Assembly (NCBI RefSeq): GCF_029815055.1 | Contig: NZ_JAPPWA010000002.1 | Coordinates: 1,612,001 to 1,676,000 of the forward strand | Source: Ignatzschineria sp. RMDPL8A | GTDB lineage: Bacteria; Pseudomonadota; Gammaproteobacteria; Cardiobacteriales; Wohlfahrtiimonadaceae | Reading direction: 5' to 3' | DNA length: 64,000 nt | Shown here: positions 1 through 11,858 of the stretch, one piece after another | Layout: every line of letters begins with the position of its first letter | Position numbering within the stretch: position 1 is the stretch's first letter | The notes under the pieces: generated by a model | The model's database searches: none | Seen by the model: the letters and a program-made list of their open reading frames with translations, nothing else | What the model was told of the DNA's origin: nothing | Position numbers and translations under genes: made by a program

Positions 1-1445
1 TCTTCCATAGCGCGGTCAAAGGCCTCACTTTTATAGCGCGCGGTATTGATGCTACTATCGGATTTGAGCATATTTAAAAAGGAAGATGGCTCATCGTAAT
101 CGGCGCACCAACCCGAGCTCGACATCTCATAATGCCCGCCATAACGGCGATCTAAAAACGTCTTCCACTCTTGATTGGTGAGCGTCATCTCCACCATGCC
201 ATCGAGCGATTGTTTCCAAATGGAGGCAACGGCAATGGCGATCTTTTTGTGCCCCTCTGAGGTGTTGTATAAAAATTCAAATCGAAGCGGATTGGATTTC
301 GAATAGCCCGCCTCTTTTAGGAGTGCTTTCGCTCGCTCGGCCTGCTCTTGATGAGATGCTTCAAACCAAGCTGGCGCGTATTCGCCCATTCCCGATGTGT
401 AAGGAGGTGTGAGTCCATAGGCTTTTCGTTCGCCATGATTTTTCACCCGATTGACAATAATGTCACGGTTGAGCGTAATTTTAAGCGCTTCACGCACTTT
501 GGGGTCGTTAAAAACCTCTGCCTCATGATTCATCTCGTAATAATAGGTGCAGAGCTTTGGATTAATATGCAGCTCATCGCCCAGCTCTTTTTTAACCCGA
601 TGAAAGAGATCAATCGGCACCGTTGCGGCGATATCGGTCATCCCGCTGCGATAAAAATTAAGGTCGGTAATTTCAGAGGCGATCGGTAAAAAGGTCACCT
701 CATTAATAATGGTGTTCTGATTATCCCAATAGTGAGAATTTCGCGTGAGGACAATCTTGTCATTGACGCGCCAAAATGAGAGTTGATACGCCCCATTTCC
801 CACGATATTATCGGGCTGAGTCCACTTCTCGCCGTGAGCGTTAATCGTCGCTGCATGCACCGGCATTAACGTCGTATGCGCCGTCAGTTTTGGGAAATAG
901 GGAATCGATTCCGTAAGATGAATTTCAAGCGTATGGGAATCAAGTGCCTTAATCCCGAGCGATTCCACCGGTTTTTCACCATGAATCACCGCAGTTGCAT
1001 TTTCAATATGCGCTTGCTCTAAAAAGCTTGAATAAGGGGAAGCGGTTTTCGGATCAGCAACCCGCTGCCAACTATAGACAAAGTCGAGCGCGGTGACCGG
1101 ATCGCCATTTGACCACTTGGCATCTGTCCGCAAATGAAATGTCCAGATCCGTCCATCATCACTTTTCCAGTCCGTTGCAACGCCGGGGATAATTTCACCA
1201 TCAGGAGAGGTAATCGTCAAACCTTCAAAAAGATCGCGCGCCAAATTAGACTCTGGTACGCCCACCATCAGATGCGGGTCGAGCGATTGTGGCTCAGTCC
1301 CATTATTGCGCACTAGAGTTTGTGTCTCTTTGAGCATCGTCCCTTCTGGAACTGTCGCGGCAACAAGCGTTATGTGAGTCACGAGTGAACTAAGCGCCAC
1401 TGCCCCGAGCACACTAAAAAGCACCGAACGATGTCGATTCACCAT
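1..1445 (-). CDS. OppA/MppA-family peptide-binding protein, 3'-truncated by window edge
   Basis: Periplasmic solute-binding protein of the SBP_bac_5 family, expected to capture oligopeptides or murein peptides for an ABC importer. The minus-strand frame stays open from the ATG at 1445 to the window edge, so about the last 60 residues are missing. It follows a strong GGGAGGA ribosome-binding site. The product has a signal peptide with no lipobox before the cleavage region, and then the block RNNGTEPQSLDP, which both neighbouring paralogues share. Further on are GNGAYQLSFW and CADYDEPSSFLNML, typical of OppA/MppA. It is the third of three tandem paralogues. Permease genes oppBCDF are not seen and may lie beyond the edge. 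Its ligand cannot be assigned. Confidence 0.9.
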   Translation of the reverse strand, partial: MVNRHRSVLFSVLGAVALSSLVTHITLVAATVPEGTMLKETQTLVRNNGTEPQSLDPHLMVGVPESNLARDLFEGLTITSPDGEIIPGVATDWKSDDGRIWTFHLRTDAKWSNGDPVTALDFVYSWQRVADPKTASPYSSFLEQAHIENATAVIHGEKPVESLGIKALDSHTLEIHLTESIPYFPKLTAHTTLMPVHAATINAHGEKWTQPDNIVGNGAYQLSFWRVNDKIVLTRNSHYWDNQNTIINEVTFLPIASEITDLNFYRSGMTDIAATVPIDLFHRVKKELGDELHINPKLCTYYYEMNHEAEVFNDPKVREALKITLNRDIIVNRVKNHGERKAYGLTPPYTSGMGEYAPAWFEASHQEQAERAKALLKEAGYSKSNPLRFEFLYNTSEGHKKIAIAVASIWKQSLDGMVEMTLTNQEWKTFLDRRYGGHYEMSSSGWCADYDEPSSFLNMLKSDSSINTARYKSEAFDRAME

Positions 1446-1581
1446 GATTCTCCTCCCTTTTTAATCCGATTAATTCATTATGAATGGCATTAATTGAGAT
1501 AAAGCCGATAACGCGATAACGCCCCGCCCAATCTCAATGATGCTTTATTCATTGTGCCAAACCCGTGGCACGGTTTTATGA

Positions 1582-3225
1582 TTAATGTTTGATTATGTAG
1601 AGATTTTTGGTGTAGGTACTGCCAAGCGGGTCTTTCCCGGTATAGCCACCAACGTACGGTTTCACCAAGCGCGGATTCGCATAATAGAAGACCGGGACAA
1701 TCGCCGTATCACGATCAAGCACTGTTTCCGCCTCTTTATAGATCACCGCACGAGCGGCTTCCGTCTCGGCGCGCACGCTTTTTGCCATCACCGCATCAAA
1801 ATCGTCACTCTTATAGTGAGCGGTATTATTGCTGCTATGAGAGAGCATAATATTTAAAAATGACGATGGCTCATTATAATCGGCGCACCAACCTGCACGC
1901 GCTACCTGATAATTGCCTTGGTGACGCGAATCTAAGAAGGTTTTCCACTCTTGATTTTCAAGCTTCACATTAATAAGGCCACCACTATTTTGCTTCCACA
2001 TCGATGATGCTGCAATGGCGAGCTTTTTATGCAGATCGGAGGTGTTATATAAGAGATTAAAATTGAGCGGATTGCGCTTACTGTAGCCCGCCTCTTCTAG
2101 GAGTTTAGCCGCTTTCTGGTTACGCGATTTTTGATCGAGGGTAAACCACTCCGGTGTATCGGTCTCCATGCCCGCAATAAAGGGTGGCGTAAATCCGTAA
2201 GCTGGCATATCACCCTGATCTTTAATTTTATGCACGATAATGTCGCGATCGAGTAGCAATTTTAACGCTTCACGCACCTTAGGATTATCAAAGGGCGCCA
2301 CTTGATTATTGATCTCATAATAATAGGTACAGAGATAAGGGTCGATATGCACCTCATTGGGCAGATCGGTGCGCAATTTCTGGAAAAGCTCGATTGGCAT
2401 ATTATTGTAGGTGATATCAATTTCGCCACTGCGGTAACGATTGACATCGGTCACTTCTGACGCGATCGGTAAAAAGGTCACCTCATCGATGATCGTCTGC
2501 CCGTTATCCCAATATTCAGGATTGCGCTCGAGGACAATGCGCTCGTTTACTACCCAATTTTTAAGTTTATACGCCCCATTTCCCACAAAGTTTTGCGGCT
2601 GTGTCCAGCGTTCGCCATGGGCTTCCACCGTTTTTTGATGCACTGGCGATAAGGCTGTATGCGCCACAAGTTTTGGAATGTAGGGAACGGCTTCACTTAA
2701 GGTAATCTCAAAGGTTTTATCATCAATCGCGCGAATGCCAAGGCTCTCTGCCGGCTGTTCTCCTTTAATAATCCCATCGATATTATCGATATGGGCATAT
2801 TGTAGATAACTTTGGTAGGGAGAGGCGGTATTTGGGTCTGCTAAACGCTTCCAACTATAGACAAAATCATGAGCCGTCACCGGATCGCCATTGGACCACT
2901 TTGCCTCATTGCGAAGGGTAAAACGCCACACGCGGAACTCGTCATGCTCCCACGCTGTTGCGCTTCCCGGAATGACATTGCCCTCAGGATCGATAATGGT
3001 GAGCCCTTCAAACAGATCGCGCGACAGTTGCGACTCAGGCACCCCTTCAATTTTATTCGGGTCAAGCGATTGTGGCTCAGAGCCATTATTTCGCACCAGC
3101 ACCTGTTTATCGGCAAGTGTAACGCCCTCTGGAACTGTTGCGCCCTGTGCAATACCGCCCGCCATCAGAAGTGACAGCGCCACCGTTAATATCGATTTAC
3201 GCCCAAATGTGTGATCTAATTTCAT
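1582..3225 (-). CDS. OppA/MppA-family periplasmic peptide-binding protein
   Basis: Second of three tandem peptide-binding proteins, 547 residues, the usual OppA size. The frame extends upstream, but the ATG at 3225 is chosen because GGGAGGAGG sits just before it and a normal Sec signal peptide follows (GRKSILTVALSLLMAGG, then Ala-rich cleavage near QGA). The mature protein has RNNGSEPQSLDPNKIEG, YSWKRLADP, CADYNEPSSFLN, and ends PRLVKPYVGGYTGKDP, very like E. coli OppA. It should bind peptides in the periplasm and pass them to an Opp-type importer. The 5' leader shares the string TAATTCATTATG (plus-strand reading) with the leader of the next paralogue, supporting tandem duplication. Confidence 0.93.
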   Translation of the reverse strand: MKLDHTFGRKSILTVALSLLMAGGIAQGATVPEGVTLADKQVLVRNNGSEPQSLDPNKIEGVPESQLSRDLFEGLTIIDPEGNVIPGSATAWEHDEFRVWRFTLRNEAKWSNGDPVTAHDFVYSWKRLADPNTASPYQSYLQYAHIDNIDGIIKGEQPAESLGIRAIDDKTFEITLSEAVPYIPKLVAHTALSPVHQKTVEAHGERWTQPQNFVGNGAYKLKNWVVNERIVLERNPEYWDNGQTIIDEVTFLPIASEVTDVNRYRSGEIDITYNNMPIELFQKLRTDLPNEVHIDPYLCTYYYEINNQVAPFDNPKVREALKLLLDRDIIVHKIKDQGDMPAYGFTPPFIAGMETDTPEWFTLDQKSRNQKAAKLLEEAGYSKRNPLNFNLLYNTSDLHKKLAIAASSMWKQNSGGLINVKLENQEWKTFLDSRHQGNYQVARAGWCADYNEPSSFLNIMLSHSSNNTAHYKSDDFDAVMAKSVRAETEAARAVIYKEAETVLDRDTAIVPVFYYANPRLVKPYVGGYTGKDPLGSTYTKNLYIIKH

Positions 3226-3387
3226 TGGAAGCCTCCTCCCTAATTCATTATGTTCTCTATTTTTTATTATTGTGTGTGATCCATCTATACGATCATTTTT
3301 AGGTTCTATTTTTATGACTCTATCACCCATCAATCTACAATTCTCTAAAAAGATGGGTTTTTGTGTAATAATTACGCAGGTTATTCG

Positions 3388-5007
3388 CTACTTTTTTGCC
3401 TCATTTTGAATGATATAGAGATCTTTGGTGAAGAAATAGCCTAGGCTGTTTTTGCCGTTATACCCGCCAACATAGGGTTTCACTAAACGCAGATTGGCGT
3501 AGTAATAGAGCGGAATAATCGCCGAATCTTGATCGAGCACCCGCTCCGCTTTTTGGTATAGGAGCGCGCGGGAGGCATCATTTTCCACCTGCACCGTTTC
3601 ATCTAACAGATGATCAAACTCAGCGCTTTTATAATGCACCGTATTAACGCTGCTATCGGAGCGCATCATATTTAAAAAGGAGGACGGCTCATCATAATCG
3701 GCGCACCACGAGGCGCGAACAAGATCATAATTGCCTTGATGACGAGTATCGGTATAGGTTTTCCACTCTTGATTTTCAAGTTTGACCTCAATGCCGATAT
3801 TTTTCTTCCAGATCGATGCGGCTGCAATCGCAAGCTTTTTGTGCATATCGGAAGTGTTATAAAGAAGCGTAATCGTCAGCGGATTATCACTATTAAAACC
3901 CGCCTCTTCAAGCAGGACCCGCGCTTTTTCATTGCGCTCTTTTTGCGGAAGTGCTGCCCATTTCGGTTTAATAATCTCAACGCCTGAAATAAAGGGTGGA
4001 GTAAAACTATACGCCGGCGTATCGCCTTGATCTTTGATTTTATTGACCATCAATGCTTGATCGAGCCCGAGTTTCAGCGCTTCACGCACGCGTGGATCAG
4101 TAAAGGGTTTCCGCTGATTATTGATGCCGTAATAATAGGTACAGAGATAGGGACTCGTTTTGATCTCATCGGGAATCTCTTGTTTAAGTTTCGGGTAGAG
4201 CTCAACGGAGACATTGGCGGTAATATCAAGCTCGCCACTGCGGTAGCGGTTCACCTCCGCCGTTTCGGATGCAATCGGTAAAAATGTCACCTCATCGATC
4301 ACCGTTTTATCATTATCCCAATAATATTTATTGCGCTCTAACACAATGCGTTCATTGACGACCCATTTTTGAAGTTTGTATGCACCATTTCCTACAAAAT
4401 TTTCAGGACTTGTCCACTTAATGCCTGCCTTATTAATCACCTTTTGCGGCACCGGCGACATCACCGTATGCGCTAAAATTTGTGGCAAATAAGGAATCGA
4501 TTCAGAGAGGCGAATTTCAAGGGTATAATCATCAAGCGCGCTCACTCCGAGCGTCTCTTTCCCCTTTTCGCCCGCGATAATCGCATCAATATTTTCGATA
4601 TGCGCATATTGCAGATAACTCTCATAGGGCGAGCCCGTTTCAGGGTCAGCCAAACGTTGCCAACTATAGACAAAATCATGGGCGGTAATCGGTGATCCAT
4701 CGGACCACAGCGCATCTTGGCGAAGATAAAAACGCCAAATACGGTGATTTTCATGGCTCCATTTTGTGGCAAGCCGCGGTTCCAATTCCCCCTCTTGATT
4801 GACAATCACGAGCCCCTCAAACAGATCCCGCGCGAGATGGGATTCCGCCACGCCTTCAATCTTATGCGGATCGAGCGATTGAGGTTCGGTTCCATTATTG
4901 CGAACGAGCACCTGCTTTTCCGCAAGATGTGTCCCTTCGGGGACATTTGCCGCATAGGCACTCGTTAATAGCGCGCCGATCAATAGCGTCAATAGAGGCT
5001 TTTTCAT
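3388..5007 (-). CDS. OppA/MppA-family periplasmic peptide-binding protein
   Basis: First gene of the three-paralogue array, about 539 residues. The start at 5007 (MKKPLLTLL) is preferred over an in-frame ATG 12 bases upstream because GGGAG lies five bases before it, inside the longer version. The signal peptide ends near AYA-AN, with no lipobox. The order of blocks matches its neighbours: RNNGTEPQSLDPHKIEG, YSWQRLADPETGSPYESYLQ, CADYDEPSSFLNMM, LRLVKPYVGGYNGKNSL. Predicted role is periplasmic peptide capture. The three proteins clearly differ in sequence, so they probably have different ligand ranges rather than being recent copies. Confidence 0.93.
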   Translation of the reverse strand: MKKPLLTLLIGALLTSAYAANVPEGTHLAEKQVLVRNNGTEPQSLDPHKIEGVAESHLARDLFEGLVIVNQEGELEPRLATKWSHENHRIWRFYLRQDALWSDGSPITAHDFVYSWQRLADPETGSPYESYLQYAHIENIDAIIAGEKGKETLGVSALDDYTLEIRLSESIPYLPQILAHTVMSPVPQKVINKAGIKWTSPENFVGNGAYKLQKWVVNERIVLERNKYYWDNDKTVIDEVTFLPIASETAEVNRYRSGELDITANVSVELYPKLKQEIPDEIKTSPYLCTYYYGINNQRKPFTDPRVREALKLGLDQALMVNKIKDQGDTPAYSFTPPFISGVEIIKPKWAALPQKERNEKARVLLEEAGFNSDNPLTITLLYNTSDMHKKLAIAAASIWKKNIGIEVKLENQEWKTYTDTRHQGNYDLVRASWCADYDEPSSFLNMMRSDSSVNTVHYKSAEFDHLLDETVQVENDASRALLYQKAERVLDQDSAIIPLYYYANLRLVKPYVGGYNGKNSLGYFFTKDLYIIQNEAKK

Positions 5008-5109
5008 ACACACTCCCATATTATTATTGTTGTCGAACGATTACCTTACTGTAGCGGAAAAGGCTTGAGCCTGTACATATTTTCCTTACAATCATTGATT
5101 CATCTTCAT

Positions 5110-5135
5110 AAAAAAAGCCTAAGATTAACTTAGGC
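5110..5135 (-). terminator. his operon terminator
   Basis: On the minus strand the stem GCCTAAG-TTAAT-CTTAGGC (5117-5135) is followed by an uninterrupted T run (5110-5116). It lies about 45 bases beyond the hisIE stop and before the opp-like array, so it should end the his transcript. Confidence 0.85.
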
Positions 5136-5180
5136 CTTAATATAAGCATTAATACGAGTATTTGAATATTTACGCTTCAA

Positions 5181-5799
5181 CTATTCGCCATGACGCTCTT
5201 TTAATTTATTGAGAACATCTTCCCAGGCAAGATCTTGATCGTGGAGGAGAACGGTTGTGTGATAGAGAAGATCCGCCGCTTCGCAAATTAGCTCATCGCG
5301 ATCATTAACCGTTGCGGCTAACGCCACCTCAACGCCCTCTTCACCCACTTTTTGCGCCATGCGTTTGGTGCCTGAGGCATAAAGACGCGCCGTATAAGAG
5401 CTCTCAGGATCAGCTGATTTACGCGCATCGAGCAGTTTTTCTAAACGGCTAAAGAAGACCCATGACGCTTTTTTCGACGCCGACTCAAAGCAACTTGTCT
5501 CCCCTAGATGACAGGTTTCACCCACAGGATTTGCGAGAATTAAGAGCGTGTCTTGATCACAATCGAGCGCCATTTCTACCGCATTTAAAAAGTTCCCCGA
5601 GGTCTCTCCTTTCGTCCAGAGTTTATTTTGCGAACGCGAGAAAAATGTCACCTGTTTTGTGTCAAAGGTTTTTGCAAGCGCTTCTGGCGTCATATAGCCC
5701 ATCATCAGCACTTCCGCCGTTTGATAATCCTGCACAATCGCCGGCAACATTCCATCAACTTTTTCCCAATCAATGGACGCTTCATCAATCCCAAATGCG

Positions 5800-5807
<8 letters not shown>
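5181..5807 (-). CDS. hisIE: Bifunctional phosphoribosyl-AMP cyclohydrolase / phosphoribosyl-ATP pyrophosphatase
   Basis: Catalyses steps two and three of histidine synthesis: hydrolysis of PR-ATP to PR-AMP (HisE half), then ring opening of PR-AMP (HisI half). The N-terminal HisI domain spans roughly residues 1-115, with the metal-binding region [19 protein letters not shown]. The C-terminal HisE domain carries [13 protein letters not shown] and the helix CEAADLLYH. At 208 residues it has the fused enteric size (E. coli HisI 203). It is the last gene of the his operon, overlaps the end of hisF by 8 bases and is followed by a terminator. Confidence 0.97.
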
Positions 5808-7298
<1,491 letters not shown>

Positions 7299-7338
7299 TT
7301 AGTCTCTTATTTGTCCCTTATCCGTCTTCTATACTCGA

Positions 7339-8430
7339 TTAGAGTAGGCCTTTTGAGCTTGGAAGCTCGGTGCCTTCGACTTTAATCGCTTGGCGCATCG
7401 TACGGCCAAAGACTTTAAAGAGGGACTCAATTTTGTGATGGGTGTTTTTGCCTTTTGCTTTTAAGTGAAGCGTGCACGCCATTGAGTACGAGAGCGAACG
7501 GAAGAAGTGTTGCACCATCTCTGTGCTGAAATCCCCTACCATATCGCGCTTAAATTTCGCATCAAATTCTAAGTGTGGACGGCCAGAAAGATCGAGCGTA
7601 CAGAACGCACGGCACTCATCCATCGGCAAGACAAATCCAAAGCGCGCAATGCCGCGTTTATCGCCTAACGCTTCGCGAATCGCCTCACCAAGCGCAATCG
7701 CCGTATCTTCAACGGTGTGGTGATCGTCAATCTCAAGATCCCCTTTCACATTAACAGTGATGCGAAAACCGCCGTGGGTTGCGATCTGATCGAGCATATG
7801 ATCAAAAAATGGGAGGCCGGTATTAATGGTACTTGAGCCGGTTTCATCCAAAAATACTGAGAGCGCAATATCGGTCTCTTTTGTGGTGCGAGTCACGCTT
7901 GCCTCGCGTGGTGCGCGGGTTTTCGTATCGACTTCTTTGATGTTAATAAGCTTCTCAACAATCAGCTCCCAGCCTAACTTCTCGCGGTTATATTGAATCG
8001 CTTCAATCCCCATATTTGCTGCTAATTTTACATCGGTTTCACGATCGCCAATCACAAAACTCTGTTCTGGATTAAAACGTTTTTCATCGATATACGCCTG
8101 CACTAAACCTAATTTTGGTTTACGGCAATCGCAATTATCGTTATCAAAATGCGGGCAGATTAAAACATCATCAAACTCAATGCCTTGCGATGCAAAGAGC
8201 TCAAGCATTTTCTCTTGAGGTTCAACAAAGGTGGGCATCGGGAAACTCTCTGTTCCTAAGCCATCTTGATTGCTCACAAGCACAAAGCGGTACCCCGCAT
8301 CGCGAAGCGTAATGAGAGATGGAATCACCATCGGCTCAAAGATCAGTTTTTGCAGTGAGTCGATCTGAAAATCGGTCTTCGGCTCGTCAATTAAGGTGCC
8401 ATCACGATCGATAAAAAGAATGTTTTGCAT
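7339..8430 (-). CDS. hisB: Bifunctional histidinol-phosphatase / imidazoleglycerol-phosphate dehydratase
   Basis: Fused enzyme for two non-consecutive steps. The N-terminal HAD phosphatase (about residues 1-165) has [11 protein letters not shown] with the DxD nucleophile pair and the zinc loop [14 protein letters not shown]. The C-terminal dehydratase (about 170-363) has [31 protein letters not shown] and [13 protein letters not shown], the Mn-binding His/Glu motifs. Length 363 against 355 in E. coli. The fused form is typical of gammaproteobacteria with a compact his operon. It follows hisC after 11 bases. Confidence 0.97.
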   Translation of the reverse strand: MQNILFIDRDGTLIDEPKTDFQIDSLQKLIFEPMVIPSLITLRDAGYRFVLVSNQDGLGTESFPMPTFVEPQEKMLELFASQGIEFDDVLICPHFDNDNCDCRKPKLGLVQAYIDEKRFNPEQSFVIGDRETDVKLAANMGIEAIQYNREKLGWELIVEKLINIKEVDTKTRAPREASVTRTTKETDIALSVFLDETGSSTINTGLPFFDHMLDQIATHGGFRITVNVKGDLEIDDHHTVEDTAIALGEAIREALGDKRGIARFGFVLPMDECRAFCTLDLSGRPHLEFDAKFKRDMVGDFSTEMVQHFFRSLSYSMACTLHLKAKGKNTHHKIESLFKVFGRTMRQAIKVEGTELPSSKGLL

Positions 8431-8441
8431 GAGTTCCTCTC

Positions 8442-9530
8442 CTATGGATACGTTTTTAATACGTCGATTAAACGCCTGTTTTCCTCACGTGTGCCAATGC
8501 TAATTCGTAGCATATTTTGGAGCACGCCGCGTTGATCGCGTACATGAATATTATTCTGTAATAGATAATTAAAAATTGCGCTTGCGTCCGATACTTCCAC
8601 CAGTAACCAGTTGGTATCGCTTTTATAGACTTTTTTGACAATGGGCAGCGCTTCTAAATCGGTTTTTAATTCCGCTTTAAGAGCTTTGATTTTATCAACG
8701 ACGCGCCACATCTCGGCAATGCCCGCCTCATTGACGGTTTGCGTTGCAATATCAATGACGGGAATGGGAATCGGATATGGAGCGATCACTTTTTTAAGCA
8801 CGTCAATCAGCGCTTTACTGCCAACGGTAAACCCGCAACGAATCCCCGCTAGGCCAAACGCCTTTGAGAGCGTCCGGATAATCGCTAAATGAGGATAGGT
8901 GTTGATGAGATCTGTCACACTATCGGATTTTTGATCGGAAAATTCAATGTAGGCCTCGTCAATCACCACAATCGCGCGCCTTTTTGCGGCTTCTAAAATC
9001 TCAATCATCGCCGCTCGATCCATGCTGTTGCCGGTTGGATTATTGGGGCTACAGAGAAAGATCACTTTGACATTGGTTTCGGTATTATCGAGTGCATTTT
9101 TAATGCCCGCCACATCGAGATTAAAGTCTTTATCAAGCGGTACTTCAATGGAGTTCACGCCCACAACGCGCGCACTAATATCGTACATGCCAAAGGTTGG
9201 TGGACAATATAAAATCGCTTCATCGCGCGGCTCACAAAAAGCTTCGATAATGAGTTTGATCGATTCATCCCCGCCAAGACTCACCAAAATATTATCCGGA
9301 GTCACCCCTAAAAACTGGGCATAATTTTCAATTAACCGGCTCGGTTGCGGCTCAGGATAGCGGTTAAATTCCTTACTTAAGAGCGCATATTCTCGCGGGT
9401 AGGGATTTTCGTTGGCATTTAGATAGATCACATCGCTCGATTCATCTCGCGGCGTTGAGCTATAGGGCTTTAGGCCTTGAATGGTTTTACGGCTCAACTC
9501 ATCGATCTCGGTCATTTGATTATTGGTCAT
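8442..9530 (-). CDS. hisC: Histidinol-phosphate aminotransferase
   Basis: PLP-dependent class I/II aminotransferase converting imidazole acetol phosphate and glutamate to histidinol phosphate. Recognised by [10 protein letters not shown] near the N-terminus, [16 protein letters not shown] and the PLP lysine motif [15 protein letters not shown], followed by [10 protein letters not shown] near the end. 362 residues, the normal length (E. coli 356). It sits between hisD (3-base gap) and hisB in the canonical order. A paralogue serving tyrosine or phenylalanine is possible in principle, but the operon position settles the assignment. Confidence 0.96.
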   Translation of the reverse strand: MTNNQMTEIDELSRKTIQGLKPYSSTPRDESSDVIYLNANENPYPREYALLSKEFNRYPEPQPSRLIENYAQFLGVTPDNILVSLGGDESIKLIIEAFCEPRDEAILYCPPTFGMYDISARVVGVNSIEVPLDKDFNLDVAGIKNALDNTETNVKVIFLCSPNNPTGNSMDRAAMIEILEAAKRRAIVVIDEAYIEFSDQKSDSVTDLINTYPHLAIIRTLSKAFGLAGIRCGFTVGSKALIDVLKKVIAPYPIPIPVIDIATQTVNEAGIAEMWRVVDKIKALKAELKTDLEALPIVKKVYKSDTNWLLVEVSDASAIFNYLLQNNIHVRDQRGVLQNMLRISIGTREENRRLIDVLKTYP

Positions 9531-9533
9531 AAT

Positions 9534-10829
9534 TTATTGTTCCTCCTTGCCATATTGTACGCGAATATCCACCGCTAATTGGTGCGCATCGAGCAATTCT
9601 TTTGATGCAAGGAGCGACACCGTTGGCGCAAGCGCTTCAAACCCTTCGCGCGTTAATTCTTGAACCGTCATACGTTTACTAAAATCGGCCAAGCCTAAGC
9701 TCGAATAGGTTTTTGCATAGCCGTAAGTGGGTAAAACGTGGTTCGTTCCTGAGGCATAATCCCCCATCGATTCCGGCGAATAGGCGCCTAAAAAGACCGA
9801 TCCTGCATGATAGATCGACGGCAGAAGTGCGCGTGGATTCTCCGTTTGAATAATTAAGTGCTCCGGCGCATAGGCATTGCTAATCGCCACCGCTTCGGTT
9901 AAATCATCTGCTAAAATCGTCACACTGTTAGCGAGCGACTCAAGGGCCACTTCTTTACGAGAGAGCTGTTTTAAGAGCTTTTCAATCGATGCATCCACTT
10001 GATCGGCCATCTCATTTGTTGTGGTGACTAAGACCACTTGCGAATCGGTGCCGTGCTCCGCTTGCGAGAGAAGATCGGAGGCAACAAAATCAGGGTTGGC
10101 GTTGTCATCAGCGATCACCAGCACCTCTGAAGGGCCTGCCGGCATATCAATTGCGGCGCCCCCTGCCATCTGGCTCACCTGTTTTTTCGCCTCAGTCACA
10201 AAACTATTGCCCGGGCCAAAAATCTTATCAACCTTCTCGACACTTTCAGTCCCAAGACCGAGTGCAAAAATCGCTTGTGCGCCACCTAACGTATAGACAG
10301 TATCAATCCCGCAAAGCTCTGCCGCATAGATAATCTCATCGGCAATCTCAGGAGGGGAAGCAAGCACAATGCGTTTACAACCAGCAATTTTCGCCGGGAT
10401 TGCAAGCATCAACACCGTTGAAAATAGCGGCGCAGTACCGCCCGGAATATAGAGCCCCACCTTCTCAATCGGGCGCGTTAATACCTCACACATCACCCCT
10501 TTTTGCGTCTCCACTTGGACAGGCTTTGGCTTTTGCGCTTTGTGAAAACGGTAGATATTGTCATACGCATTTTTAAGCGCGGTTTTAAATTCATCGGATA
10601 GTCGGTTTCTCGCTGCTTCAAAGGCCGATTTCGGGAGGGTTAATTCCGTTAAACGCACCTTATCAAATTTCTCTGTAAGCTCAATTAACGCCGCATCGCC
10701 CTTTGCTAAAACAGCATTTTTAACAGCAGTTACGCTCGCAGTAATATCGCCGGCGGCCATCTGCGCCGGACGCTCAAGCGCTGCAATCCGTGCTTTTTGA
10801 TCAAGATCGTTCCAATTTAATCTACGCAT
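9534..10829 (-). CDS. hisD: Histidinol dehydrogenase
   Basis: Zinc- and NAD-dependent enzyme making L-histidine from histidinol in two oxidations. Diagnostic stretches are [17 protein letters not shown], the signature [30 protein letters not shown], the metal-site region [12 protein letters not shown] and [12 protein letters not shown], and [14 protein letters not shown] near the C-terminus. 431 residues, full length. It starts at ATG 10829, six bases after hisG, and runs into hisC with a 3-base gap, which indicates strong translational coupling. Confidence 0.97.
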   Translation of the reverse strand: MRRLNWNDLDQKARIAALERPAQMAAGDITASVTAVKNAVLAKGDAALIELTEKFDKVRLTELTLPKSAFEAARNRLSDEFKTALKNAYDNIYRFHKAQKPKPVQVETQKGVMCEVLTRPIEKVGLYIPGGTAPLFSTVLMLAIPAKIAGCKRIVLASPPEIADEIIYAAELCGIDTVYTLGGAQAIFALGLGTESVEKVDKIFGPGNSFVTEAKKQVSQMAGGAAIDMPAGPSEVLVIADDNANPDFVASDLLSQAEHGTDSQVVLVTTTNEMADQVDASIEKLLKQLSRKEVALESLANSVTILADDLTEAVAISNAYAPEHLIIQTENPRALLPSIYHAGSVFLGAYSPESMGDYASGTNHVLPTYGYAKTYSSLGLADFSKRMTVQELTREGFEALAPTVSLLASKELLDAHQLAVDIRVQYGKEEQ

Positions 10830-10835
10830 CGCCCA

Positions 10836-11729
10836 TTACTCCATCATTTTTTCAATCGGTAATACTAAAATTGAACTCGCGCCTTTCGCTTTGAGCGCTT
10901 CCATCGTCTCCCAGAAGAGGTTTTCGCTACTGACCATGTGCATCGCAACTTTCGTCTCATCGTGAGTGAGCGGTAAAATGGTAGGCGTTTCTGCTCCGGG
11001 AAGAAGATTACGAATCTCTTCTAAACGATCTTTTGGCGCGTGAAGCATAATGTATTTTGATTCAATCGCTTGGGTGACCCCTTGAATGCGCACTAATAAT
11101 TTATCAATTAACGCTTGTTTATCTTCAGAAAGCGCTGCTGATGATTGGATCAGGCACGCTTTAGAACGGTAGATCACCTCCACCTCGCGAAGGCCATTGG
11201 CCTCAAGGGTTGCCCCCGTTGACACAAGGTCACAAATCGCATCAGCAAGCCCTGCACGCGGAGCCACTTCCACCGATCCATTTAAGAGCGAGCTTTTAAA
11301 CGGAACGTTTTTCTCATTGAGATAACGTTTTAAAAGATTGGGATATGAGGTCGCGATCCGCATATCTTTAAGGGTTTCCGGTCCGTCATAAGCCATCTCT
11401 TTCGGCAGTGCGATCGAAAGACGGCAGCCGCCAAAGGGAAGCTCTTTTAGCGTGGTATATTCAATGCCATTGCCATTTTTACGGCCAAGCTCCACCTCTT
11501 CCAACACATTTTGCCCAACGATTCCAAGATCCACCACACCATCAAACACAAGGCCCGGAATATCGTCATCACGAACGCGCAAAATATCGATCGGCATATT
11601 CTCAACATGCGCAATTAACTTATCACCGTGCATATTAATTTTTAAACCACACTGCTTGAGTAAGGATTCAGATTCTTTACTTAAACGGCCCGATTTTTGC
11701 AGGGCAATTTTTAAACGCTGATTTTTCAT
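10836..11729 (-). CDS. hisG: ATP phosphoribosyltransferase, long form
   Basis: First committed step of histidine synthesis: ATP + PRPP to PR-ATP. This is the long HisG, 297 residues, with a C-terminal regulatory ACT-like domain that senses histidine, so no HisZ subunit is expected. It closely follows the enteric protein: [47 protein letters not shown], and ends [13 protein letters not shown]. It is the first structural gene after the attenuator and is preceded by GAGAAGAG. Regulation should be double: feedback inhibition of the enzyme and leader-peptide attenuation. Confidence 0.97.
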   Translation of the reverse strand: MKNQRLKIALQKSGRLSKESESLLKQCGLKINMHGDKLIAHVENMPIDILRVRDDDIPGLVFDGVVDLGIVGQNVLEEVELGRKNGNGIEYTTLKELPFGGCRLSIALPKEMAYDGPETLKDMRIATSYPNLLKRYLNEKNVPFKSSLLNGSVEVAPRAGLADAICDLVSTGATLEANGLREVEVIYRSKACLIQSSAALSEDKQALIDKLLVRIQGVTQAIESKYIMLHAPKDRLEEIRNLLPGAETPTILPLTHDETKVAMHMVSSENLFWETMEALKAKGASSILVLPIEKMME

Positions 11730-11780
11730 TCTCTTCTCTCTTTGATTCGTTAATCGGCTGTTGTGAATTATTTTAATTAT

Positions 11781-11803
11781 AAAAAAACCTCGGACATCCG
11801 AGG
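11781..11803 (-). terminator. his attenuator terminator hairpin
   Basis: On the minus strand CCTCGGATGTCCGAGG (11788-11803) forms a 7-bp stem followed by seven T residues (11781-11787), 52 bases before the hisG start. Because it lies between the promoter and hisG, downstream of a His-containing leader peptide, it must be read through for his expression. That is the defining feature of an attenuator. Confidence 0.9.
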
Positions 11804-11857
11804 CGTTCGCAATACATTTTTACGATGCTCGGTAAAGCTCCCAAGCATCTGCTTGAG
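11788..11857 (-). promoter_or_regulatory. his attenuator, mutually exclusive hairpins
   Basis: Just after the leader-peptide stop, minus-strand RNA can pair in overlapping ways. CAAGCA pairs with TGCTTG; then GATGCT can pair with AGCATC further on; CCGAG (next to AGCATC) can pair with CTCGG, the left arm of the terminator stem. This gives the usual alternation: ribosome stalled at His codons favours the 2:3 or antiterminator pairing, fast translation favours the terminator. The pairings are read directly from complementarity. Their switching role is inferred from the enteric his attenuator. Confidence 0.8.
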
Positions 11858-11858
11858 A

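Noticed and set aside
348-689. Plus-strand open frame within the first opp-like gene
   Set aside because: It is antisense to a well-supported binding-protein gene whose minus-strand frame is continuous; many similar antisense frames in the window were dismissed for the same reason.
1543-1575. GTGCCA/TGGCAC inverted repeat between two opp-like genes as a terminator or REP element
   Set aside because: It has no T run, and no second copy was noticed in the window; at most it is a stabilising mRNA hairpin.
3327-3360. Hairpin CCCATC/GATGGG with TTTTT as a terminator
   Set aside because: The T run is on the plus strand only, where no gene would need it; on the minus strand, the direction of the genes, there is no T run.
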